Positions 1 to 11,583 of a stretch of 64,000 bases of DNA are shown piece after piece. The stretch comes from Leucaena leucocephala. Its lineage: Eukaryota > Streptophyta > Magnoliopsida > Fabales > Fabaceae. The position numbers were made by a program, and so were the translations under genes. The stretch is from assembly GCA_037074615.1 (NCBI GenBank), contig CM073542.1:20717568-20781567 (forward strand). The letters are read 5' to 3'. Within the stretch, counting starts at the first letter, position 1. The number at the start of each line of letters is the position of its first letter. The notes under the pieces are model-generated. The model saw only the letters and a program-made list of their open reading frames with translations. It was not told the DNA's origin and did not search any database.

Positions 1-122
1 TGCCACTGTATCAAATTTCAAAAGAAAAGGCAAAGACGTTGGGAATTGAGTTCATTCCACTTGAAGTGAGCCTCAAAGAGATGGTGGAAAGCTTTAAAGA
101 AAAGAAACTTGTTGAATTCTAA
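1..122 (+). CDS. Last exon of reductase copy A (CCR-like/PAR-like), partial
   Basis: The window opens inside the final exon of a gene whose other exons lie upstream. The readable part encodes the C-terminal tail of an NAD(P)-dependent cinnamoyl-CoA-reductase-like protein (PLYQISKEKAKTLGIEF...), ending in TAA at 120-122. The same tail occurs at 6487-6635, 12051-12195, 15756-15898 and 21692-21836, so this is the first member of the tandem array. No stop or frameshift is visible in the 40 residues present. Whether the whole gene is intact cannot be judged from here. Confidence 0.85.
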   Translation, partial: PLYQISKEKAKTLGIEFIPLEVSLKEMVESFKEKKLVEF

Positions 123-1893
123 ATTGTGTTCGTCTATTTAAGTTGAATTATCTTTATTGAACAAAATACCGATCACCTTATTAATCATGTTTAGTTAAGT
201 TTGTTGTCTTTGGTTTCATAAACCTAATCTCTATTGGTTTCATTTGATTAAGGGTGTCCTCGTACTATTTTATTTTAAATTTGAGATTAATCTATTTTTA
301 AATTTAAAATATAAAATATTTTTAACTCTTCTAATAAATATGTTTCTATCTCGAGACTCAAATTTATATTCTACTACCAAAAAAGATATTTAAGATGACT
401 TTTCACTTTTTTAGATTGCAAATATAAAGTGATAACTAATCTTGGTGCCCAAGAAAAAAGTGATCACTAATCCTAAGGCTAAAAATTGCGTTAGAGCTTT
501 AATTACATCAATTTTATATAATTTTTTGTTTATATTTGGCTTTACTTTATCAAATTGAAATATAATTAAATCTCAATTGGCCCTGAAAAAGTCTAGTCTA
601 AACAAACAGAATAATGGTCATTACAAGAATATAAATACAAAAATCTAATCTAAATAAAAGTAAATATATTAGTCACACATCATGAAATCTTCAACGTAAT
701 TTTTTCCTCTTGCTCGAATATTTTCAAAACAAAAAATTAAATATATATTATTAGATCATAAAATAATTGAATAAATAATAAATGAAAGAAATAGTATTAT
801 TTTTACAATACAAATTTTGTACATTTAATTTCTTCTTTAAAACATACTTATTGCAAAGATAATTCCTACCATAAATAAGTGCTTTAATTGATTATTCATT
901 TAATCTAGAACAATATTTATCAATAACTCTACCTCTAATACTAAAAGTGGACTCTGATGCTACAGTTGAGATTAGAATAAAATGATATTAATCAATAACT
1001 CAATTAGAGATGATATTAATTAAAACTCAGTCATAAAACATATAATAATTAACAAATCAATTAACATACAATCATTTACAAATCATATTGGCAATGTAAT
1101 TGGAACAATTTAATGACTAATGAGTATGCTTTTTCACATTGAGAAGATTCAGAGTTCAAGATCTTTTGTAATATCAAACTTCACTTCATCATCCTTGAAT
1201 ACTTGATTTAACATCATGAAAGAATGGTGGCAATGGCATAGTTTATGGTGCCATTCACTCTTCTTTGGTAGAAATAAATCCGATGGCTATCACACAGACA
1301 AGTCAATAAAGGTTGCCAACTTCATAATATGACACAGACATAATCAATTAAGGCATAAATATGAAATTTAAGGCAAAAATGCTCCAAATTTAGAATATAA
1401 CAGAGAAAACACTTGGCCATAGTTCATGCCCGTGAGTTCAAAGATTCCAGAAGGTCAAGCCATTTTTCAAGTACAATTCATAGTATTACTCTCAATAGAT
1501 ACAGTTATCTTTCAACCCCCAAAAGCATAAGATTTTATGAAAATTGAATTGTAAATACAAAATTTGATAGTGTAAAGCAGAAAGGAAAATTACAGGGAAG
1601 TTACTCTGGCCTGATCGAATTTGTAATGAAGCTTGGGCAGTACCTGTCTGGTTATGCGCTGCTATATGTAATTAAGCTGACATTGAAATGAAGTGGGCAA
1701 TGATGCAGGTTGCCTCTGTGATTATTGTGAATACTGCATAGAATTGGGATTTCATTTTCCAACTTTCGCTTGTTAATTTGTTCTGCATCAAGAATATATA
1801 TATCGTTTGATTGTTCAATTATGAATAAAGTCCTTGTAAACTTGAGATCAAACACTCATGTGACACGGACATTGCCCCTTAGAGTTGCTAAAC
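123..1893. other. Intergenic / decayed intron DNA between copies A and B
   Basis: AT-rich sequence with no gene that I recognise. From about 1700 to 1860 it resembles intron 3 of the sister copies (compare 19381-19470 and 10020-10110). This suggests copy B once had upstream exons that have been replaced or lost; no exon 1, 2 or 3 sequence is recognisable here. Confidence 0.5.
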
Positions 1894-1895
1894 TA

Positions 1896-2157
1896 CTCCT
1901 CTAGTCCTTAATGTAGGGCCTATGTAATTAATTTGATTAGATTAAGAAAGTTAGTTAAGTTAGTTAATATGATATGTTATTTTTAAAATACCCTAATCAT
2001 TTTCATTAATTCCCTCCATTCCTTTCTTAGTTGATTATTGTTGAGGGAGTATCAATAGGAGATTTGGGAAAAAATTTGATAAATATAGGAAATAGGTCTT
2101 ATATTTAGGATTAAGATCAAGTTTCTAATTAGGTCTTATATTAAGGACCGGAAGAAT
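1896..2157. mobile_element. Stowaway-like MITE, copy 1
   Basis: An AT-rich element of about 260 bp. Its ends are inverted copies of each other: CTCCTCTAGTCCTTAATGTA on the left, and on the right the complement of ATTAAGGACCGGAAGAA. A TA precedes the left end. The TIR type (CTCC...GGTCC) and TA target fit Tc1/mariner-derived Stowaway MITEs. Related copies lie at about 3630-3904, 7907-8145 and 54314-54570. Confidence 0.65.
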
Positions 2158-2396
2158 ATTTTGACAGTTTTGTTTTTCTTTTAAAAAGATTAAATTATTA
2201 CAGTTCAATACTTTCAACCTTGTATTCACTAGACAGTTGCTGTTGAGCAACAGTGCTGTTGCATTTGTTGCAAATTCCATTGTGTGTGAATATGGTGTTT
2301 GTCATGCTGTTGTGCCTAATGCTGTATTGGGCCGAATATACACTTAAGAGGGCCACACAAAGCCTGCAAGTGGAAGATGGGGAAAGGTATATGATG

Positions 2397-2720
2397 AAGA
2401 TTGGGTAGTATGGGGTGCTAAGTCCTATATTAAGTAGTATAGAGTACTTAATGTAGTATTTAAGTAGGTTGATTTTCTCACCCCAATATCTAGCTTTTGG
2501 GGTAGGTTCCCCATCTCACTTAAGTATCAATCAATTGGTATTTGAGCAAGGTTGTTGACAATTTTGAGGAGGGTACCCATGGAGGGTTTTGATTGACAGG
2601 AGGCCGAGTGAAGTGTCTGGGAGGGCAGCCACTGGGACGTCAGTTTAAGGTGGTGCTATGGTGCAGGAAGGAGGTCTTGACCTCTTGAATGCTGGGGAGT
2701 GAGAGTTTACTTTCATTAGC
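2397..2720 (+). repeat. LTR-type repeat relic with tRNA-Met-like primer-binding site
   Basis: A dispersed repeat with diverged copies on the other strand at about 13090-13370 and 46340-46490. It contains the block TAGCTTTTGGGGTAGGTTCC, followed by ATTGGTATTTGAGCAAG at about 2536-2552. That resembles the plant retrotransposon primer-binding site TGGTATCAGAGC. No coding region is visible, so a small non-autonomous LTR element (TRIM/LARD type) or a solo fragment is likely. It lies in the intron before exon 4 of copy B. Confidence 0.45.
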
Positions 2721-3629
2721 ACGTGGTGTGTTTTCTGTATGTCTTTCTAGGTTTATTTGGAATGTGTTGAAAGCAGCAAGTTTAAAATATTAACTAAAAT
2801 TAGGTTTTGATTATTATTAGTAATATAATATTATTATTTTATCTATATAAAAGCCTATTTATATTTTTATTTATTAAAAAATTAATAATATTTTGATGCC
2901 GTTATTTCCCTCATTCTCCAATCCTTCAAATTCCACAGAATGTTTTAAGGGATAATTTTGCGTTTCCTCTTCCTATCTCAGAGAGAATATGTATTTGATT
3001 CCCTATAATAGAAGCATAAGTTAGATTTTCATCATTTCCCAAGCTTAACAACCTAGTTTCCAAGCTAAAAAATCTGGTTCTCAATACATGCATAATATTT
3101 TACCATCCCCGCAAGCTTCTTGTTGCTAATATTTTGTTTTTTCAGCTTTGGTATGCACTGTCAAGGCCTTTGGTTGAAGATGCTGCCTGGAAATTTGCAA
3201 AAGAAAACAACATTGACACGGTTGTTATCAACCCATCATTTGTGATAGGACCACTCCTGCAACCATCTCTTAATGAAAGTTCTGCTGCGATTTTGAAGCT
3301 GATAAAAGGTAATTTTCATTTAATCAAAAGAATCATGCTGTTTGATTTGTCCTAATCCTATTTACTTCATTTCTTTTCAAGCGAATTGCTTTTTCTAGTT
3401 CCAATTAGTTGAAAGGGGAAAAGGAGTGAAAATGTTGAGGTGGGTTTCTGAATTATGTTGTTTGGGATAGGAAAATGAAGGTTACAGTGATTCTAACTAG
3501 AGACTTTAAGCTGACTTGTATGTATGTATGTTGGATCATAATGCATAACATTATGCTAGATAGAGACTCAAAACAAACGTGCTCTGAGAATGTGTTGGAC
3601 AGCTTTAACAAGGGAAGCTTGTATTATAC

Positions 3630-3904
3630 TACCTCTGTTCCTAATTATAAGATCTATTTAATTAATTTAGATAGATTAAGGTAGATAGGTAAATTACTTA
3701 ATTGTAATGATTGTATGTTAGTTTCTCAAAAATAACCCTCTAATCTTGCGCATTTGAATTATCCTTGATAGATATCCTATTAATATCTGTAATCATATAA
3801 GAATATATTGGGGGGAAATTATAATTTTTGTAGATAAAGTGGATTGAGGGTTTATATTTAGGAATAAATTCCCATCTAGGTCCTATAATTAGGAACAACG
3901 AGTA
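3630..3904. mobile_element. Stowaway-like MITE, copy 2
   Basis: About 275 bp inside intron 4 of copy B. The left end ACTACCTCTGTTCCTAATTA is matched by the inverted right end TAATTAGGAACAACGAGTA. The interior shares the AT-rich body of the copies at 1896, 7907 and 54314. Confidence 0.6.
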
Positions 3905-4235
3905 TATATATATTCATGATGGATTGTAGGCTGTAACTTGAGAAGAAGATAAGTAAATGTGATTGTAGTTTTTTCATTCTGAAAAAAAAATATTAAAGAT
4001 GTGAAGGATACTTCTTTGAATTCACATTTCCCTCTTAGTGCATGGAAGACATGACCTGAGATGGCTGTTGATGACTACGCTTTCGTCTTTATCAGAAATA
4101 AGTTGAAGTCTGAAAGCACTTGTGTAGAACAGAGGCAGTCTATGTTATTATTTCACAGTAGGGATTACACTGAGATATATATAACAAGAGGGAATCAAGT
4201 ATACCAAGAAATACGAAGAATCAACGAAAACAAAT

Positions 4236-4297
4236 ACTACCTCCGGTCTTTAATATAAGATCCACTTTTGTAGTTATATTAAGGACCGGAGGGAGTA
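4236..4297. mobile_element. 62-bp fold-back element made of two Stowaway-like TIRs
   Basis: TACTACCTCCGGTCTTTAAT faces its inverted partner ATTAAGGACCGGAGGGAGTA with only about 20 bases between. It looks like an internally deleted Stowaway MITE that kept its two ends. It lies in intron 4 of copy B. Confidence 0.6.
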
Positions 4298-5429
4298 AAA
4301 GACTATATCACAATCAATCTACCCGAGAATCTCTCTCCTGTAACCAGAAAATATTATACTAACTATCTATATTTTTAAGACATATAGTAGTCAGCCCAAC
4401 CACAACTTGTTTCCTCAATTTTTTTTGCTTTACTCTTGTTTTCACATTTCTTCTCTTACGATTTTCAATCTAATGAACTCCTTAAAAAAATACAATCTAA
4501 TTATCTGAATGAAAGTTGGTTTAATTTATTATTGTTTTAAGGAATGTTGGTTGATTTGAATATGTTGACTATATATTTTGCTTTAGTTCCGGGATAAGAA
4601 TTGTTGGGTAACTCATTGACATTCTTCACATGCTTGTTTGATGTAGGTGAACAAACATTACCAAAGATCAGTGGTGGAAGGATCAATGTGAAAGATGTTG
4701 CAAATGCCCATATCCAAGCATTTGAGATTCCCACAGCTAATGGAAGGTATTTTTTGGTTGAGTCAGCGGCAGCTACTCTGACATTTCAAAGATTTTGCAT
4801 GAATTGTACCCAACATTGCAACTTCCAGAAGAGTAAGTTAATTATTTCTGTTATTTCTTGGATGCATATAATTAGATCTTTTGCTAAACCAACACACTTG
4901 TGCAGTGCCAATGGCCTTATTACTTAGTGACATGAGAACTCCTCTGTGAGTAGGAGGTCACAAATTTGATTTATTTGTAACGTTAGGCTGTTAGTTCCTA
5001 CCCTCTAATTCAAAAAAACAAAAACAAAAAACTTGCTCGGTGTGCAAACAGGAGATTCACCTCCCCTGTATGCAAGAATCTTCAGGGATTGCTACCTGTT
5101 TAATATTGGTATGCAACATCTGGTTTCTTCTGAATTGTGTATGAGACCATCTCTATTGCTTGAAGAGCTAAAAGCATCCATTGATTCAAGCAAATGGCTT
5201 TCAGGGATGACCAAGAACGTGCCCATGCCTTAATTGGGCTTTGAAATTCATCATGATTAAGCCAAAAATGCTAAAATTTTCTTCCCTTGGCATCGTGATA
5301 TTGATTCATTGTCTAACAATTAATGGCCTGCTCTGTCTTCGTTCAATTGTGAATTAATGAGTTGTGTGCTTAGCTTATTTTTTTGGAATAGAAGTGTTTT
5401 GAGGACGAGTTATAAAAAACGAGAAATCA

Positions 5430-5780
5430 AAAGTCCTAAAGGACAAGGTTCATCAGAATCCAAGTCTAAATACAACAGAGTCTCACACTTTGGGGTTAAT
5501 CCATGAACCACTATGAACTTGAAAATCATCTCATGGGTTTGTCTCTAATCTCATTAGCATATGTGCTAAGTGGATAGTTTGTAGAGTATTCTCTCTGGCA
5601 ATAAGGTTCAAGGCTTCAATGGAGTCACTGCAAAGTGCTAACCATCACTCATATATCTTTGATTCCATCATAATCTGAGACCTTCCAAATATATCCATTA
5701 ATTCCATAGCCGTGCTTGGAAAATATCCCAACTTCTTCATAAAACCCTGCATCCATTGATATTTTTGTCATGAATTAGGC
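5430..5780 (-). mobile_element. Degenerate RNase H-like fragment of a non-LTR retrotransposon
   Basis: Read on the minus strand, the interrupted translation resembles the RNase H domain (RVT_3 type) found at the end of plant LINE polyproteins, with the pattern S-L-E-(A)-L-N-L-I followed by a block like HPLA-x-x-x-x-EIR. Several stops interrupt it. It sits in intron 5 of copy B and is not part of the host gene. Confidence 0.35.
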
Positions 5781-6635
5781 CTCTACAAGAAGCTTCTCTC
5801 CTATGGTCAACCGAACCATCCATATCACAGTCTCAAGCAGTCTCGTGATGGTACAAGACTTTATTATGTTGGGCTAAGAGAGAATATGGTTTGGGAAGGA
5901 ATGGATTAAGAAATTAAAGAGCCCCAAGTCATTAGAAGGTAGGAGCAAAGTAGGGTTATATTGTAAGAGTAGCTGCAACATGAAGGGTGTGAAGGATTAT
6001 GTGTTGTCTTCTCTTCCTTCTGATATGCTTTAGCTTCTCTTCCCCTTCTTGTGAAGTTTCTTCCTCTTCTCTCTATGGCTGCTGTTATGTCTTCATCCTC
6101 TCTATGGTCTTCTTTCCTTCTAAGATTTTCTGTGTGACTGTTCTTGATTTACACTAGTGTGCTTGTATTTACCAAATTTTCCTTCTTAATGCATTTGAAA
6201 CTTGAAGCATTTGAAAATATATGTATTCAGAGACATTTCTTAATCCTTTTATTTGGGTTGAGCATTTGCAAGATAACCATAACATCTCCATCTGGAAAGA
6301 AAACCGCATTGCTTTTCTCCTAGCTTATAGTGATCGTCCTTGAACTTGATGACAAGGGATTTTGATTATAACCCATAATCATATTTGTCAACCCAAATGG
6401 CTTCCATGTACATATGTATATATTCATTTGTTTAAAATTTTTGTTCTGAGGTTTGCTTATTTTAATTTTTGTCTTCACAACTCCAGGTGTGTGGACAGTA
6501 AGCAGGCCCTCAGGGCCGAAGTGTCAGGTTTCCAAAGAAAAGGCAAAGACATTGGGAATTGATTTTATTCCACTAGAAGTGGGCCTTAGAGAGACTGTAG
6601 AAAGCTTGAAAGAGAAGAACTTTATCAACATTTAG

Positions 6636-7618
6636 CTCTTAATATGTAATATTTCTCTCTGAATATTAAATTCTTGTAACCATAACGCTTGCTTTAAGCT
6701 TGTGTTTCGTGTTAATAAATAATAACCATATCTCACTTGTAATATGCTAAATGGGTTTAGGTTCAATTTGATCACTTTGATCTACATTATGCATTATAAC
6801 ATTATCTTACCATGTTTAATTATCAATAGGGATTCACATATTAATTTGTCATTGTAAGAGGTTAATCTTTTTCCTTAAATTTAACCCCATTGGTACTGTC
6901 TATTAATAAAAGAAAAAAACTTACAAGGAAAATTGGAGATCCAATCAATCAATTATCAATAAATTAACTTAATACTTTTAATTTTGATCTACAAATTACA
7001 ATCAATAATCTTACAATGGTCTTTAAAAAATTTTGAGCTAACTAATAGTAACTCTATTAATTGATTTTATGACATTTTAAATTTTTAAATATGGAGTCAA
7101 TATTTTCAATTATTGAGTATTTAAAAAAAAAACTCAGAAATGACTTCTCAAGTTAACAAATAAATGTTTGTCTAGTCGACGGATATACATTCACTTAATT
7201 GTAGTGTTAGAGTACGGGGCTCGCTAGCTCGCAAAGAGGCGTTAAGCATCCCTAGTAGTATCAAAGGGAAAAAAGTTATAATTCGACCCAAACTACTGTC
7301 AAGAGTAAATTAACCAGTAAGTTGTCAAAAGTTGGCCAACAGGACCAAAGACCAATGAAGAAACACGTTGATATCAGTTTATGGGTCACCCCGCTGGTCC
7401 GGGTTTCCATACCTTGCCCCAAAATAGATAAAGATAGTAGTGGCAAAGAAATGAGCCTGCAGTGGAGGCCATTGCCCCCCAAACTTTCAACTTTTTCTTT
7501 TAATATTAATATAACTTTTGAAAAATGTCGTTTTGTTTCATGGGCATGAGGTCAACGTGAAACGATTATATTTTCACGTTTAGTACAGTAACACAAGAAG
7601 AAGGAGAGAGAGAGGAGA
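6636..7618. other. Intergenic region upstream of copy C
   Basis: Downstream flank of copy B and presumed old promoter of copy C. AT-rich up to about 7200, then more balanced with a GA-rich leader just before the ATG at 7619. I see no gene. Short ORFs at 7276-7549 overlap on both strands and resemble nothing I know. Confidence 0.5.
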
Positions 7619-7906
7619 ATGAGCAGCAATGGAAGAGTAATGTGCGTCACTGGTGCTTCTGGCTTAATTGCTTCGTGGATCGTTAAGCTTCTTCTTCTTC
7701 GTGGTTACACTGTCAATGGCACTGTCCGCAACCTAGGTGAGTTTCTCTCTCTAACATCATCCCTCACATTTATCTCCATCACTCTGAGCAGTGGGATTGA
7801 GTTTCCCTGCACTAAATCTGGACGATACAGTTCCAGAGTGATATAGACATTCCAGATTTATGTTTTTTTAGTATTATTTTTTAAAAAAATTAGTTTAAAA
7901 ATAATA

Positions 7907-8145
7907 CTCATCCCATCCTAAATATATATATATATTTAACTAATTTAATTAGACTAAAAAATTAGTTAAATTTATTATTATGAGAAATTTTTTTCTAAAA
8001 TACCTTAATCATTCTCTTTAATTTCCTCCTACCCTTTCTTAATTATTGTTAAAGGAGTATTAATAAAGATAATTGAAAAAAAAAATTAATAAATATAGAA
8101 AATAGATTATTAAAATTAATTTTTTAATTAAATACTGGGGAAGTA
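7907..8145. mobile_element. Stowaway-like MITE, copy 3
   Basis: About 240 bp in intron 1 of copy C. It has the same body as the 1896 and 54314 copies: TATTTAACTAATTTAATTAG, then TTAGTTAAAT, then CTTTAATTTCCTCCTACCC. The TIRs are eroded (ACTCATCCCATCCTAAAT / ACTGGGGAAGTA). Partial relatives lie near 8305-8420 and 8765-8868. Confidence 0.5.
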
Positions 8146-9439
8146 ATTTATCAGTTTTTTTTAAAATAGTTTTCTTTTGAACTATCTAGCATCATGCGAT
8201 GAGCACTTGATCAGCATTGAAACTTCCGAAGCTGTGTTCCATTAACATTTGTGTACCCATTTCCAGATTTTGGGTTATAGTTATTAGAAACTGAACGGAT
8301 ATAAGATTCCTAAATTTAAGAGCTTGTTAACTGATTCATCTATATTAAAAAATTAGTAAAGTTAATTATTTTTTGTTAGGTAAAACTATTTTGTAGGTAA
8401 CTATAATTTGTTTAATTTTTAATTTGGTATATGTACATTTTTCTCTCTATAATAAATTATTTAACTTTGCTCTATTAGTATCATTAGCTCCAATAAAAGG
8501 CTAAGGGTACTAACATACCAAAGTTATAAGGATTAACCGTGCTAGAAAGGTAAAATTAAATGATTTAGGAAAAGGAAAAAATATACAAATACCAAATTAA
8601 ATATTGAGGAAAAATAAGATACCTTTAAAATGATTTTCTCTTTTCATTATTGTGTAAACATGTGTTTAATTTCCCTAAAATATCCTTCATTTTGAACATT
8701 TATATTGAAATTTAAAATTTAGTTATGCAATGAAAATGGATAGTTTCCGGGGGGGGGGGAATACTAAATATAGGATACAATGGAGATTAAAATCTTATAT
8801 TTAAGATTAAAATAAATTTCTCTTAATTAACTTCCATATTTAGAACATTTAGAACTGGCGGGAGTAATAAAATAGGTTTGTGAGAATACAATGCAAAAAC
8901 TTATATCTAATGATCCCATTTTATTGTGCTTTCCAAATTACTCTATAGTACAAGAAGCATCAGTTCAAATTTTGATGTTTCCTATTGGCTATTCAGTAGC
9001 TTTTTGGTGTGTAGTCAATAGTGATGATGATTCGTGACTCCATGCAGATGATTCAAGAGAGTTAGACGACTTGCTTAAACTTGATGGTTCAAAGGAGAGG
9101 TTACACTTGTTTAAAGCAGATCTCTTGGAAGAAGGTTCCTTTGATCCTGCTATTGAAGGCTGTGAGGGTGTCTTTTATAATGCATCTCCTGTTCTTTCTA
9201 ATGTGAAAGACCCACAGGTTTCTATCCTTCTAAACTTGTTTTCATCTTCCAATCTCATGTGAAGATAATGTTACTGTCATATTGATCGTTTCCAGAAGCC
9301 TTTTCCTTTTCTTTTCCCTCATCAAATAATAGCATAATCTAGTTGCATATAATCTGGAATGGGCCTAAGTATTAGTATTACCATCATCAGGATGGTCGTG
9401 TAAAAAATAATCAGATTTGAAAAATAATCATATTAGAAG

Positions 9440-9710
9440 AAGAGTAAGGTGTGGCTCTATTGTAGAGAAGACGGTTGAGTTTGAGATGATTTAGACATAT
9501 ACGCAAAAGACCAATGGAAGTGTTAACGAGGATAAATTAAATAACATGGAATCCTCTTAAATAAAGCAGAGGAAATATTAAATAAAATTATTGAACATAA
9601 TTTTTTTATTAATAATTTATCTAAAGATATAGTTATTGATAGAGTAAAATAATATTGTATGATATATATATCTGACTCTATCTAGTAAGATAAGATTTTT
9701 TAATATTGTA
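9440..9710 (+). mobile_element. LINE reverse-transcriptase tail relic
   Basis: The broken translation resembles the extreme C-terminus of plant LINE reverse transcriptases: an RLRWFGHVxRRPM-like stretch (here RRRLSLR*FRHIRKRPME), followed by a DxxxDRxxW-like block, then an AT-rich tail. A similar 3' tail lies at 15430-15510 (GACTCTATTTAATAGGATAA). It sits in intron 2 of copy C. Confidence 0.4.
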
Positions 9711-11308
9711 ATATTAATAAAATTGTTTTGAAGTTTCTTTTGAGAGCTGCCCAATCTCTTTTAGTGGCCAAAATAACAATTTCTTTATAAAGTCCATGTG
9801 TAGACCTCCAGCTATGACATTTAAATCAATTCTATCCAACAACATATTTAAAGATGAATTAACCTTTTCTCCAACCAAACAAACCACAAAACCTCATGCA
9901 ATTTTTGGTTCTGAACTGTTATAATTCATTCATGATCATTTTATAGTCATGCTACTATGTATTTTCTCATTTTATAATGTGTTGTAGGTTCTCTATAAAA
10001 TTATTTCTTCATGGAGACTACATATTGTTTGGTTGTTTCAATCATGACAAAAGCCACTCCATGAAATCTTGAGATCAAACATTTGTATAATCCTCACCAC
10101 AGAGATTACCCATTAAACTTACTGAATATAAGTCATTTTTAACTACATCACACGTGCTATGAAAAATACCTAAAAGTTAATTAAAAGATTAAAGTTGATG
10201 TCATAAAATTCAATTAGTTTTTAGTATTAGCCTTATTAACTATAATAAATTATAATATATTAATTTTCACTCTGGCATAGTCTTGTTAATTAATGGCATG
10301 CAATACATAGAAGAAAAAATAATTAATGCCCTACAAAATATGAGTTAACTTATAATTAGGATAAAAAACTTTCAAACACTTAACACTCATAAATGAAAAT
10401 TTTCAAGATAAATTTGTATCTTAATCCAAAATAAAGATGACTCAGATACCATGTAACATGTCACATCAATATATTAGTCAATTAACAATCAAAGTTAACT
10501 TTAGATAACACTTAGAGTGATATTGATATATTTTGTGAACTTACAAGATGACATTACTCCAAAAGAAACTTTTAGGCAACTAATGTTTCTAAGTAGAAAC
10601 TTTCACAGTAAAATTACCCCAAAAACCCTATAGGATCAGAGTATTTTGATAACGACTAAGTACTCTATCCTTGCATAGTTGCATTCACTAGACAATTGCT
10701 GCTGAGTAATTGTGGTGATGTACTTGTTGCAACTTCCAATGTACGCAAATATGGTGTTTTTGTAATGCATGATATTTTTCAGTTTTTAAGTTTCCTGTTG
10801 ATTCACTTTCGTCCTTTCCTTTCAGTTTTAGTATGCACTTTCCAAGACTTTGGCTGAAGATACGGCCTGGAAATTTGTAAAGGAAAAACAGATTGACATG
10901 GTTGTCATAAATCCAGCAACTGTGATAGGACCACTCCTGCAACCATCTCTTAACACAACTTGTGCTTTGAATGTAAAGCTAATAAATGGTAATTTTGAAG
11001 AATGATATGGTTGATTTGAGTGTGTTAAACTATTTTCTTATTTTGCCACCTGGACAAGAATTGCTGTCTCATTCCTTGAAAAACACTCTTTCTGTGCTTT
11101 TTTGACTAAGATTCACAAATGTTACCAAAGATTAATGGTGGATGGATCAATGTGAAATATGTTGCAAATGCCCATATCCAAGCATTTGAGATTCCCACAG
11201 CTAAAGGAAGATACTGTTTGTTTGAGACAGTCGCAAACTACTCAGATGTTTTGAAGATTTTGCATGATCTGTACCCAACATTACAACTTTCAGAAACGTA
11301 AGTTAATT

Positions 11309-11583
11309 ACTCCCTCTAGTCTCTATAAGAGGCCTTCTAGAAGTATTTTTTTTATCCTTAATATAAGTCATTTGAAGAGTTACTAATATTTATTTGTCAA
11401 TTTTGTCCCTATAGTTAATATTTAAATGTGGCTCATTGTATTTTTATCTCTCTTTCAAAACCTCATTATTAGGGATAAATGCAAAAAAAAAAATGATTAA
11501 TCTAAAATAAATTTAATGAGTTAAATATAATTTATTGATTCGTGTGAATTAGTCGAGAGTGTCCTCTAATAGAGACCAGAGCC
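11309..11583. mobile_element. Stowaway-like MITE, second subfamily
   Basis: The left end CTCCCTCTAGTCTCTATAAG and the inverted right end CTCTAATAGAGACCAGAG bound about 275 bp. The insertion is 11 bp after the exon 5 donor of copy C. The body differs from the 1896-type family, so it is a separate subfamily. Confidence 0.5.

Larger units (their letters stand above)
3146..6635 (+). pseudogene. Reductase copy B: truncated CCR-like gene with only exons 4-6
   Basis: Only three exons are recognisable: exon 4 (3146-3308), exon 5 (4647-4832) and exon 6 (6487-6635, TAG at 6633-6635). The Rossmann half encoded by exons 1-3 is missing. In exon 4 the catalytic Y-x-x-x-K motif of the short-chain dehydrogenase family reads YALSR, so the lysine is arginine. 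Exon 5 has lost one base near 4772 relative to copies C and E, and exon 6 has four extra bases near its start. Together they restore the frame, so exons 4-6 stay open with a shifted stretch between the two changes. The introns carry several mobile elements. With no NAD-binding region and no catalytic lysine, an active enzyme is not expected. Confidence 0.8.

Noticed and set aside
7276..7549. Overlapping 68- and 75-codon ORFs upstream of copy C
   Set aside because: Opposite-strand shadows of each other with no known motif.
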